Shown piece by piece: positions 1 through 5,518 of a stretch of DNA of 5,518 nucleotides (position 1 is its first letter; each line of letters begins with the position of its first letter). The DNA is taken from assembly GCA_028282865.1 (NCBI GenBank), contig JANQHA010000600.1:1-5518 (forward strand), written 5' to 3'. This stretch comes from Oligoflexales bacterium. GTDB taxonomy: Bacteria > Bdellovibrionota_B > Oligoflexia > Oligoflexales > CACXFL01. Below the pieces are notes generated by a model, which had not been told where the DNA came from, searched no databases, and worked only from the letters and a program-made list of their open reading frames with translations. Made by a program: the position numbers and the translations under genes.

Positions 1-256
1 GAATCGATGGGCCGTAAATATCAGCATCAACAATTCCGACTTTCTTTCCAGCCCTTGCTAGTCCTACCGATAGGTTTGTGCTTAGAGTAGATTTGCCAAC
101 CCCGCCTTTGCCGGAAGCGACAACCACGATATCCCTTACCAGTGGAATGGCCCGTCTTCGCAGCGGGACACCGAAAGGAGAAGGCTCCTTTTCAAAAGGC
201 ACCGGCCCACCTATCGTATCGCTCTGCTGTTTTGATCTAGTGGTCTTTTCTGCCAT
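1..256 (-). CDS. mrp: Mrp/NBP35-family Fe-S cluster carrier ATPase, N-terminal part (cut by window edge)
   Basis: P-loop ATPase of the Mrp/ApbC/NBP35 group. Family members bind and transfer Fe-S clusters to apoproteins in the cytoplasm. Eighty-five residues are visible from the ATG at 256; the rest lies beyond base 1. A polar tail of about 40 residues leads into a first beta strand (VVVAS). This is followed by the deviant Walker A motif GKGGVGKST (residues 49-57, signature Lys50, P-loop Lys55). The family-typical VDADIYGPS follows at residues 76-84. There is no room for the N-terminal MIP18/DUF59 domain found in longer bacterial Mrp proteins, so this is the short form. The CxxC cluster-binding motif expected in the C-terminal half cannot be checked. 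The start is supported by AAAGGA (plus positions 266-271 read on the minus strand), 9 nt before the ATG. It is divergent from the glutaredoxin gene. Family assignment is secure; the client proteins are unknown. Confidence 0.93.
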   Translation of the reverse strand, partial: MAEKTTRSKQQSDTIGGPVPFEKEPSPFGVPLRRRAIPLVRDIVVVASGKGGVGKSTLSTNLSVGLARAGKKVGIVDADIYGPSI

Positions 257-332
257 AGCGCCCTATCCTTTCAAATGGTAGAATAAGCTCCTGCTTAGGT
301 TAGCAAGCTACCGTAGAAACGGGGAAGGTGTC
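257..332. promoter_or_regulatory. Divergent mrp / glutaredoxin promoter region
   Basis: This 76-bp gap must hold the promoters of both divergent genes unless transcription enters from outside. On the plus strand, TGG-TAGAAT at 276-284 fits an extended -10 element (TGn plus 5 of 6 matches to TATAAT), but no good -35 lies 16-18 bp upstream. On the minus strand, the same bases read TATTCT, with TTGCTA 15 bp upstream, a weak pair at short spacing. The two candidate -10 elements therefore overlap, which would make the divergent promoters compete for polymerase. These are pattern matches only. Confidence 0.35.
286..309 (+). other. Small hairpin / imperfect palindrome in the glutaredoxin leader
   Basis: AGCT (286-289) can pair with AGCT (306-309), and TGCT (292-295) with AGCA (302-305). 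This gives an 8-bp stem with a two-base bulge around a six-base loop. The inner part, 292-305, is a 14-bp near-palindrome. It starts near where transcription from the candidate -10 at 279-284 would begin, so it could be an operator or a leader hairpin. There is no downstream T-run, so it is not an intrinsic terminator. A chance origin is possible. Confidence 0.25.
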
Positions 333-590
333 ATGTCAGAAATTAAAATTTATACCACATCCTACTGCAGCTTTTGTGTTCAGGCTAAAAACCTCCTTTC
401 AAAACTGCAACTTGGCTATGAAGAGATAAACCTAGACAACCAGGACGAGCTTAGAATGAAACTTTCTCAAGAAAATGATGGCTGGAGGTCAGTGCCGATG
501 ATTTTCATAAAAGATCAATTTATCGGGGGATTTCAAGAGCTATACAAGTTGCATCAAAGCGGCGGTTTAGCGGAAGAGCTTAAAAACTGA
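333..590 (+). CDS. grxC: Class I glutaredoxin (Grx3/GrxC type) with CSFC active site
   Basis: Small cytosolic thiol-disulfide oxidoreductase, presumably using glutathione to reduce protein disulfides or mixed disulfides. The 85-residue length is that of a single bacterial Grx3-type domain. Visible landmarks are the first beta strand IKIYTT (residues 4-9), the active site Y-C-S-F-C (Cys12, Cys15), the cis-proline loop SVP (Pro55; usually TVP), and IGGFQEL (64-70), matching the glutathione-binding GG(S/F)-D/E motif. The C-terminal SGGLAEEL helix is also typical. The usual dithiol site is CPYC; here Ser and Phe replace Pro and Tyr. CSYC glutaredoxins such as human Grx2 are known to coordinate a [2Fe-2S] cluster, so cluster binding is possible but inferred. 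The start is supported by GGGGAAGG at 321-328. It is followed after 13 nt by the metallopeptidase gene, and is likely co-transcribed with it. Confidence 0.93.
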   Translation: MSEIKIYTTSYCSFCVQAKNLLSKLQLGYEEINLDNQDELRMKLSQENDGWRSVPMIFIKDQFIGGFQELYKLHQSGGLAEELKN

Positions 591-603
591 CTACACAACG
601 ACG

Positions 604-1995
604 ATGACCTGGAAACACACTTCAATAGTCTTATTACTTACCTCAGTCGTAACTGGGTACTACTTTTGGCAAGATAAAAAAAAGCCAGAAAAGCCACTAG
701 AAAAACCCGAAAGCAAACAAAAAGCAGTGGTACCTTTACCACCCCCTGTTATTAGACCAGAAGGACAGCTCACCAAGGTAGAGCAATCTATTATTGATCA
801 AGTTCTTAGCCATTTTAAAAGCAAGCAATACAGATTGGCATTAGAGGTCTCTGAAAACGCATATCAGACAGCAAAGCAAGACTCCCCTTTTTATAACTGG
901 CTGAGAAGGCACTTGCCGATCATACTTACCTCAAATGCCTGGCAGCAGATAAATAACAATAATTGCTCTTCGGCAATCACACTACTAAAACGAGCAGAGC
1001 TCTTTTCTAATCATCCAGCAACCAACAAAGGACTTGCACTATGCTATTCTCGGCTAAAGATTCTCAACAGCGCAGAGGAATATTTTGAAAAATATCTAGA
1101 GCAAAAACCTACCGATAATGCGATGTCACTCCTATACTCGGAAGCCCTAGAATCAGCACTCAAGTATAAAAAAGCGACCGAGGTTTTAGAGAAAGTCGTC
1201 GCAAGTTCAGAAGAACATGGTGAAGCAAAAAAGCGTCTTTCGTCAATGAGAGAAAAAGCAAAAGAAGGCCTTAAACAAGTTACGGTCAGTACCAGCCACT
1301 TCAACCTCAGCTACAACCCGAGCAACGACTACGAATTTATCGATTTTATATTGGAAACGCTAGAATTCTCTTTGGAGGAGTTTATAAGCAAATATAGTTT
1401 TAAAGAGCCAAAAACACCGGTCGAGGTGATTCTTTATCCGCAAGATCGGTTCAAAAAGGTATTGAAACATGGACCTCAGTGGGCGTCAGGCGTCTTTGAT
1501 GGTCGGATTCGAGTATCAATTCCAAGTAGCGGCACGCCAACGAATGAGAAGTTTAACCAAGTTGAACGGATATTACGTCACGAGCTGACACATGCACTGC
1601 TTGCTTCCATGACGATGTTTCGAACGATGCCGACTTGGATCAACGAGGGCATTGCCCAAAGGTTAGAGTGCGCCTACGAGTGCCGACGGGATTTTTTTTC
1701 CATAAATAAAAAATCATTTCTGCCTGAAGATGCACTCAACAAGCCGTTTATAGAACTAAACAGTTCAAATGCGCAGCTAAGCTACCTACAAAGCCTGTAT
1801 CTTATTCTTGCGATAGAAAATGATAAGGAGCTATATGGAACTAACCCCATTGAAAGAATCATTGCACAAATTCCTAACCCCGGAAAACTGTCAAACGAAA
1901 GGCTATTGAAGCCTATAAACATGACATTTAAGGCCTTACACCAAAAAGCAACAAACCTATGGAATAGCAGGACCGTGCTTAAGCCGGTTCCATAG
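604..1995 (+). CDS. Membrane-anchored TPR protein with gluzincin (Peptidase MA-like) metallopeptidase domain
   Basis: Predicted periplasmic zinc peptidase held in the inner membrane by its N-terminus; substrate unknown. A hydrophobic segment at residues 7-22 follows a short basic start (Lys4, His5). It has no lipobox Cys and no clear cleavage site, so I read it as a signal anchor. A Lys/Pro-rich linker (25-52) comes next, then helical TPR-like repeats (about 66-220), then the peptidase domain (about 226-460). Zinc-site residues are HELTH at 326-330 (His326, catalytic Glu327, His330), with Glu348 in PTWINEG as the likely third ligand. The stretch WASGVFDGRIRV (293-304) is typical of Peptidase_MA_2 proteins fused to TPRs. 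Cysteines occur at 121, 147, 356 and 360. No Shine-Dalgarno sequence precedes the ATG, 13 nt after the glutaredoxin stop, suggesting translational coupling. The 3' end overlaps the opposing pseudouridine synthase gene by 39 bp. The domain call is firm; the biological role is unknown. Confidence 0.88.
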   Translation: MTWKHTSIVLLLTSVVTGYYFWQDKKKPEKPLEKPESKQKAVVPLPPPVIRPEGQLTKVEQSIIDQVLSHFKSKQYRLALEVSENAYQTAKQDSPFYNWLRRHLPIILTSNAWQQINNNNCSSAITLLKRAELFSNHPATNKGLALCYSRLKILNSAEEYFEKYLEQKPTDNAMSLLYSEALESALKYKKATEVLEKVVASSEEHGEAKKRLSSMREKAKEGLKQVTVSTSHFNLSYNPSNDYEFIDFILETLEFSLEEFISKYSFKEPKTPVEVILYPQDRFKKVLKHGPQWASGVFDGRIRVSIPSSGTPTNEKFNQVERILRHELTHALLASMTMFRTMPTWINEGIAQRLECAYECRRDFFSINKKSFLPEDALNKPFIELNSSNAQLSYLQSLYLILAIENDKELYGTNPIERIIAQIPNPGKLSNERLLKPINMTFKALHQKATNLWNSRTVLKPVP

Positions 1996-2922
1996 CAGTC
2001 TCATATCTTCTGGCATAGGACACTGAACATAAACCTCTTTATCAGTCGTAGGGTGTAAAAATTTAATAGCAGTGGCATGAAGACAACACCGGTTAAATCC
2101 CGTCTTTCTTTCAATAAACTCACTCATACCCGATTCATGAAACTCAATAAAAATTTTTTCATCTGGGTAGTAAAGCTTATCGCCCAATAGCCTATGACCA
2201 CAATAGGCCGCATGAATTCGGATCTGATTTGTTCTTCCAGTCTTTGGATACACCCTAAGCAAGCTATGACCGTCAGCTAGATCTTCAACTACAAAGTCAC
2301 TGCGCGATGGCTGCCCTCCAGGCACCACCCACTTTTTAATCCGAACCTCGCTATCTTCAAGATCACCGATAGGCTGATCTACTACCCAAGAATTAACCTT
2401 TGGATTACCTTTAACAATTGCAAGGTACTCTTTATTGACCTTTTGAGAGCTGAGCTGCTGAGCCAACGAGTCCCGCGCTGCAGCGTTATCGCAGCAAATA
2501 ACAATACCACTAGTTTCTCTATCTAGCCTATGAACCGCAGACCATTCGCTACCAATCTTGATTTTTACTACATGGCTAAAAGTGTTCTTACGGTACGGGC
2601 CGCCTTCGTGCATGGGCAAACCAGAAGGCTTATAAACGCACATAACCCCTTCACTTTTATACAAAACCTGAATATTATCGTCGACTTCGGGCTCGCGATC
2701 TTCGGGGTGATATAGCTGAATGATATCTCCTTCGCGGAGCAAATACCTCGGTCTAGCGACCTTACCGGAGACCAAGACTTCGCCAGCATCTAGGCGCTTT
2801 TTCCATAGGTTTCTAGAAAAAAAAGGAAACTGGCGCCCCAGATACGCATCTATCCTAAGCCCGGAAGAGTCCGAGTCAATCGCACCGCCTAAATTTCGGT
2901 ATTGGCTCATTTCAAAGACCAT
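1957..2922 (-). CDS. RluA-family rRNA/tRNA pseudouridine synthase
   Basis: Cytoplasmic enzyme isomerising specific uridines to pseudouridine in rRNA (or tRNA). At 321 residues it has the length and layout of RluC/RluD. An N-terminal S4 RNA-binding domain (about 22-70, with VLVSGKVARPRYLLREGD-like spacing) precedes the catalytic domain. The family motif HRLDRETSG is at 131-139 with catalytic Asp134, and PKTGRTNQIRIH is at 226-237. VYKPSGLPMH (96-105) is the usual strand entering the active site. The target uridine cannot be decided from motifs alone, so no symbol is given; RluA, RluC or RluD activity are all possible. An in-frame TGA lies three codons before the ATG at 2922, so no longer start exists. 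A second ATG (codon 5, at 2910) is an alternative, and neither has a strong Shine-Dalgarno. The 3' end overlaps the converging metallopeptidase gene by 39 bp; the 5' end is divergent from smpB. Confidence 0.93.
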   Translation of the reverse strand: MVFEMSQYRNLGGAIDSDSSGLRIDAYLGRQFPFFSRNLWKKRLDAGEVLVSGKVARPRYLLREGDIIQLYHPEDREPEVDDNIQVLYKSEGVMCVYKPSGLPMHEGGPYRKNTFSHVVKIKIGSEWSAVHRLDRETSGIVICCDNAAARDSLAQQLSSQKVNKEYLAIVKGNPKVNSWVVDQPIGDLEDSEVRIKKWVVPGGQPSRSDFVVEDLADGHSLLRVYPKTGRTNQIRIHAAYCGHRLLGDKLYYPDEKIFIEFHESGMSEFIERKTGFNRCCLHATAIKFLHPTTDKEVYVQCPMPEDMRLLWNRLKHGPAIP

Positions 2923-3066
2923 ATAATTTCAAGCTCTAGGACATCTTCCTGTATCATATCGGTGCTTCGTAAGCTATCCTATAGCGCTCGCATTTGAAAA
3001 TTCATACTGCATTATTGATATGCGGGCACTATTAAAAGCATTTATTGAGTTCAAAGGAACTTCTCT
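2923..3066. promoter_or_regulatory. Divergent pseudouridine synthase / smpB promoter region
   Basis: This 144-bp A/T-rich gap should carry promoters for both flanking genes. For smpB, TTGAAA at 2994-2999 (5 of 6 matches to the -35 consensus) is followed 16 bp later by TGATAT (3016-3021), a poor -10. A 13-bp dyad, GCTAT-CCT-ATAGC, lies at 2973-2985 and could be an operator or chance. I see no convincing promoter for the minus-strand gene and no RNA gene here. Confidence 0.3.
3053..3058 (+). promoter_or_regulatory. smpB ribosome binding site
   Basis: AAAGGA lies 8 nt before the ATG at 3067. This is a good Shine-Dalgarno at ideal spacing, and it fixes the smpB start. Confidence 0.75.
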
Positions 3067-3516
3067 ATGAGCATCAAAGTTATTGCTAGCAACAGAAAAG
3101 CTCGGCATGACTACTCCATTACTGATACTTGGGAGGCAGGGCTTTCGCTCAAAGGCACTGAAGTAAAGTCATTACGGCAAGGTAAAGCCAACCTATCTGA
3201 TGGGTGGGTCGATATAGAACAGGGAGAGGCCTTTCTTAAAGAGGTCCATATTAGCCCCTATAGTCATGGCAATAGAGAAAACCATGCAGAGAAAAGAGTT
3301 AGAAAGCTGCTGCTACACAAAAAAGAAATTATAAAAATGGAGCGCTCGGTCTATGAAAAAGGCTACGCTCTCGTACCGCTAAAATTTTACTTTAAAAATG
3401 GCAAGATAAAAGTCGAGATCGGCCTAGGCAAAGGTAAAAAGCACTACGATAAGAGAGAAACCAAGAAGAAACAAGATGCAAATCGCGATATACAGCGCGC
3501 TTTACGTCGATCCTAA
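3067..3516 (+). CDS. smpB: SsrA (tmRNA)-binding protein SmpB
   Basis: Partner of tmRNA in trans-translation. It carries alanyl-tmRNA to ribosomes stalled on broken mRNAs so that the nascent chain is tagged for proteolysis. The 149 residues match the usual length. Family hallmarks run along the protein: NRKARHDY (9-16), GTEVKSLRQGKANL (30-43), ISPYSHG (62-68), LLLHKKEI (81-88), VPLKFYF (103-109) and GKGKKHYDKRET (121-132). The basic C-terminal tail (about 122-149) is the part that enters the empty mRNA channel in characterised SmpB proteins. The tmRNA gene ssrA is not in this window. gloB follows after 17 nt on the same strand and is probably in the same operon. Nothing is missing or truncated. 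Confidence 0.97.
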   Translation: MSIKVIASNRKARHDYSITDTWEAGLSLKGTEVKSLRQGKANLSDGWVDIEQGEAFLKEVHISPYSHGNRENHAEKRVRKLLLHKKEIIKMERSVYEKGYALVPLKFYFKNGKIKVEIGLGKGKKHYDKRETKKKQDANRDIQRALRRS

Positions 3517-3524
3517 CTAAAGCT

Positions 3525-3529
3525 AGGAG
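3525..3529 (+). promoter_or_regulatory. gloB ribosome binding site deciding a GTG start
   Basis: AGGAG sits 4 nt before GTG at 3534, within the 17-nt gap after the smpB stop. The spacing is short but workable. It supports the GTG start over the next in-frame ATG (codon 10, 3561), which would remove the first beta strand of the family. Confidence 0.65.
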
Positions 3530-3533
3530 ACTC

Positions 3534-4283
3534 GTGAATCTAGAGATAAAAATACTGCCAATGTTCGATGACAACTACGGGTTTATTGTGAGAGACCCGC
3601 TAACGGAAAAGACTCTCACAGTGGATCCTGGAGATCCCGAGGTCATTTTAAAAGAACTCGAGCGTAACCAATGGCAACTTGATTTCATTTTAAATACCCA
3701 CCACCATCATGACCACGTCGGCGGTAACGCACTCATTAAATCTGAAACCAACTGCAAAATCATTGGTCCGGTGGCTGACAGTCACCGTATCCCAGAAATG
3801 GACCAAGGGGTAAGTCAAGGAGACACAGTCATATTTGGTAAACACAAAATAGAGATCATTGAAACCCCGGGCCACACTACCGGTCATATTTGCTTTCATT
3901 TTGCAGGTGAAAAAATAGTTTTTGTTGGAGATACGCTCTTTGCAATGGGATGCGGTAGGTTGTTTGAGGGCACCCCTGCTCAGATGTGGCATAGTCTAAA
4001 AAAAATATCAGCTTTTCCTGAAGAAACCAAGGTTTATTGCGCTCACGAATACACATTAAAGAATGGTCAATTTGCGCTGACTGTTGAACCCAACAACCTC
4101 AAACTCCAACAAAGAGTAGAAGAGGTACATAGCCTTCGTAATCAAGGTAAAAAGACTATTCCAACTACCATTGGTCTTGAGCAAGAAACCAACCCGTTTC
4201 TAAGAGCAGACAAGATAAAAACCTTTTCCCCCGACGCCATTAAATCTTTCGAGATTATTAGGGGGCGAAGAAATTCATTTTAA
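3534..4283 (+). CDS. gloB: Hydroxyacylglutathione hydrolase (glyoxalase II)
   Basis: Second enzyme of the glyoxalase route. It hydrolyses S-D-lactoylglutathione to D-lactate and glutathione, completing methylglyoxal detoxification in the cytoplasm. The protein is a metallo-beta-lactamase-fold binuclear metal hydrolase of 249 residues, close to the normal 250-260. Metal ligands are visible: His56, His58, Asp60 and His61 in THHHHDH, His114 in TPGHTTGH, bridging Asp133 in VGDTLF, and His171 in CAHEYT. CGRLFEGT (140-147) and the C-terminal NPFLR (220-224) are glyoxalase II signatures that separate it from generic MBL-fold hydrolases. The N-terminal ILPMFDDNYGFIV also fits and supports the GTG start. 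It lies 17 nt downstream of smpB, a likely operon. Its TAA stop shares a TTAA palindrome with the stop of the converging gene. I see no glyoxalase I in the window. Confidence 0.95.
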   Translation: MNLEIKILPMFDDNYGFIVRDPLTEKTLTVDPGDPEVILKELERNQWQLDFILNTHHHHDHVGGNALIKSETNCKIIGPVADSHRIPEMDQGVSQGDTVIFGKHKIEIIETPGHTTGHICFHFAGEKIVFVGDTLFAMGCGRLFEGTPAQMWHSLKKISAFPEETKVYCAHEYTLKNGQFALTVEPNNLKLQQRVEEVHSLRNQGKKTIPTTIGLEQETNPFLRADKIKTFSPDAIKSFEIIRGRRNSF

Positions 4284-5518
4284 AAAGGAATAGAGTTCCA
4301 CTTATCAGAATATATTAAAATTTTAGCCAACGTTTGATCGTTTCTATTATTCAGAAAAACCAGCAAACTGTTCTTCTTATTTTTGTTACGACTAAATATA
4401 ACCTGATCAACGTATTTGTCACTTTTTAGCTGAAGATTGCTCAACAGTTTACCGTCAGCGTAATGGTAGATAAGAACTCGACTACGGCCTTGTCTTTTAT
4501 CTGGCCCATTATAAGCGACTAAAGTTCTTGAGGATCGATCGCTCAAAAAACTTAGGCCTGGCTTCTCTACCCCTTTGGGCAAAGCTACCTTGTAAGCACG
4601 TTTGGTTGGTATCTTCTGCAAATTACCGTCCAACTCTTCAATTATAAAGGCACGGCTAGCATCAACTGAAGAAATAGTGCTAAAACGGCTCCCCTCAACC
4701 AATAGTTTTTCTCCAGAAGACAGCTTATAGTTATAGGCAGTCCTCTTGGCTAGGCCTGAGTATGCGGCTAAAATCTTATTAGAAGACTGCCAAGCATAAA
4801 GCAGTCGACGTTCAGAGTCATAAGCAACCGGTTGATCACCTTTAACAAAAGAACCTACCGTTCTTCTTTGACCACTTGACGGATCTAAGCTCACGACCTG
4901 AAACCGGTCAAAATTTGCGAAAAAACTTCCATTTTCAGACCTCACTAAAGAGTAATAACCAAATCTAATAGAGCTGATTGGTTTAGGCTGCTTGCTTCTA
5001 TTTGGAAAGTAAGGAATGCTAGTACCTGACCCCATTCCACTGCCACAGCCATTCTCTGGTCCCTTGAAGTTAAGTACAGAAAAACCGCTACCGGACTCTG
5101 GGTGAAAGATCAGTCCAGTGTGAGACAAGCCATTTAGGCCGAACACCTTTGAAGACTTTTTACCCAGAGCAAGCTTATCCATTTTTAACAACGAATAAAA
5201 AAATTTACTCCCAGGACCTTTCACGCTCAATGTTTTAGTACGGCCTAAATAGTATATCGAATTATTATCCTGAGTCACCCGTTGCTGGATCGGTGAGCCA
5301 ATATAGTTATGGCAAGATTCGCTGGGCGTATTGTAGGAAGATCGCGGAGCATTTATAGTCTGAGCACGGGTTTTCCCATTAGGTTTTTTTAAAGAAGAGC
5401 TACCAGAATGACGGCGTTGAAGTGACTCAATAGGTTTGGCTTTTTTCTTCTCCTTGCGAGGTAGTTTGCCTACCTGAGCATTTGCAAAAGATGGTAACAA
5501 TAGAAAAAAGTCGGGGGC
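4280..5518 (-). CDS. Unrecognised secreted protein, probably beta-propeller-like; 5' end beyond window
   Basis: I do not recognise this family. The frame stays open to the window edge (412 codons plus stop). The visible N-terminus, DFFLLLPSFANAQ, is the hydrophobic core and cleavage region of a signal peptide (cleavage likely after ANA). The true start therefore lies just past base 5518, and the in-frame TTG at 5500 falls inside the signal peptide. The mature protein begins with a basic, Ser-rich low-complexity stretch of about 45 residues. A folded region follows with many short hydrophobic strands separated by polar turns, for example around RRLLYAWQSSNKILAAYS, SRTLVAYNG, RVLIYHYADGKLL and NSLLVFLNN. 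This recurring pattern suggests WD40/NHL-like propeller blades, though no clean repeat motif is present. There is a Gly/Ser-rich loop (GCGSGMGSGTS), and only two Cys are visible, which could form a disulfide. The location is presumably periplasmic or extracellular. It converges on gloB with a 4-bp overlap. Confidence 0.75.
   Translation of the reverse strand, partial: APDFFLLLPSFANAQVGKLPRKEKKKAKPIESLQRRHSGSSSLKKPNGKTRAQTINAPRSSYNTPSESCHNYIGSPIQQRVTQDNNSIYYLGRTKTLSVKGPGSKFFYSLLKMDKLALGKKSSKVFGLNGLSHTGLIFHPESGSGFSVLNFKGPENGCGSGMGSGTSIPYFPNRSKQPKPISSIRFGYYSLVRSENGSFFANFDRFQVVSLDPSSGQRRTVGSFVKGDQPVAYDSERRLLYAWQSSNKILAAYSGLAKRTAYNYKLSSGEKLLVEGSRFSTISSVDASRAFIIEELDGNLQKIPTKRAYKVALPKGVEKPGLSFLSDRSSRTLVAYNGPDKRQGRSRVLIYHYADGKLLSNLQLKSDKYVDQVIFSRNKNKKNSLLVFLNNRNDQTLAKILIYSDKWNSIPF

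Noticed and set aside
78..281. Plus-strand open frame of 67 codons
   Set aside because: It lies opposite the clear Mrp N-terminus with its Walker A motif, and has no recognisable protein features.
1044..1304. Minus-strand open frame of 86 codons within the TPR region
   Set aside because: It is antisense to a well-supported coding region, and its composition (Ser/Arg/Phe-rich) is typical of a shadow frame.
2530..2926. Three short open frames over the pseudouridine synthase 5' half (two plus, one minus)
   Set aside because: The HRLDRETSG and S4-domain frame explains this DNA; the others have no motifs or ribosome binding sites.
2923..3066. Possible ssrA (tmRNA) or other small RNA next to smpB
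   Set aside because: The gap is only 144 bp, and no tRNA-like acceptor or tag-peptide frame was seen.
3392..3574. Minus-strand open frame across the smpB/gloB junction
   Set aside because: It covers the conserved SmpB C-terminus in antisense and has no independent support.
3690..3992. Minus-strand 100-codon open frame within gloB
   Set aside because: It is antisense to the glyoxalase II metal-binding motifs; its length is a by-product of codon bias.
4284..4330. Possible intrinsic terminator after gloB
   Set aside because: The region is A/T-rich and already coding on the minus strand; no GC-rich stem followed by a T-run is visible.
5498..5500. TTG as the start of the right-hand minus-strand gene
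   Set aside because: The frame continues upstream to the window edge with hydrophobic signal-peptide residues, so the TTG codes an internal Leu.

Overview
The window looks like ordinary chromosomal DNA from a Gram-negative bacterium. Genes are densely packed on both strands, and there are no mobile elements, rRNA, tRNA or CRISPR arrays. By eye the GC content is in the low to mid 40s percent. Two exported proteins (a membrane-anchored metallopeptidase and a signal-peptide protein), a glutaredoxin and a glyoxalase II together suggest a proteobacterium-like organism that uses glutathione. The TPR plus gluzincin architecture and the SmpB sequence remind me of the Bdellovibrionota / former Deltaproteobacteria, but this placement is a guess that has not been tested by search.

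Layout. Positions 1-256 (minus) hold the N-terminal part of an Mrp/NBP35-type Fe-S cluster carrier ATPase that runs off the left edge. A 76-bp divergent promoter region separates it from a plus-strand pair: a class I glutaredoxin with a CSFC active site (333-590) and, 13 bases later, a membrane-anchored TPR protein with a HELTH zinc-peptidase domain (604-1995). That gene overlaps tail-to-tail by 39 bp with an RluA-family pseudouridine synthase on the minus strand (1957-2922). A 144-bp divergent region (2923-3066) follows, then a plus-strand pair: smpB (3067-3516) and gloB (3534-4283, GTG start). gloB converges on a minus-strand gene for an unrecognised secreted, probably beta-propeller-like protein (4280-5518). 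The two genes take their stop codons from the same TTAA palindrome. The last gene is cut by the right edge, where part of its signal peptide is visible.

How the genes relate. Mrp (Fe-S carrier), glutaredoxin and glyoxalase II all touch thiol, glutathione or Fe-S chemistry. SmpB and the pseudouridine synthase serve translation and RNA modification. The most interesting local link is the divergent Mrp / CSFC-glutaredoxin pair. Serine in place of proline in this motif is known from glutaredoxins that bind a [2Fe-2S] cluster, so the pair may be functionally linked. I see no convincing evidence of a previously undescribed multi-gene system. The least understood parts are the glutaredoxin-linked periplasmic metallopeptidase and the C-terminal secreted protein.
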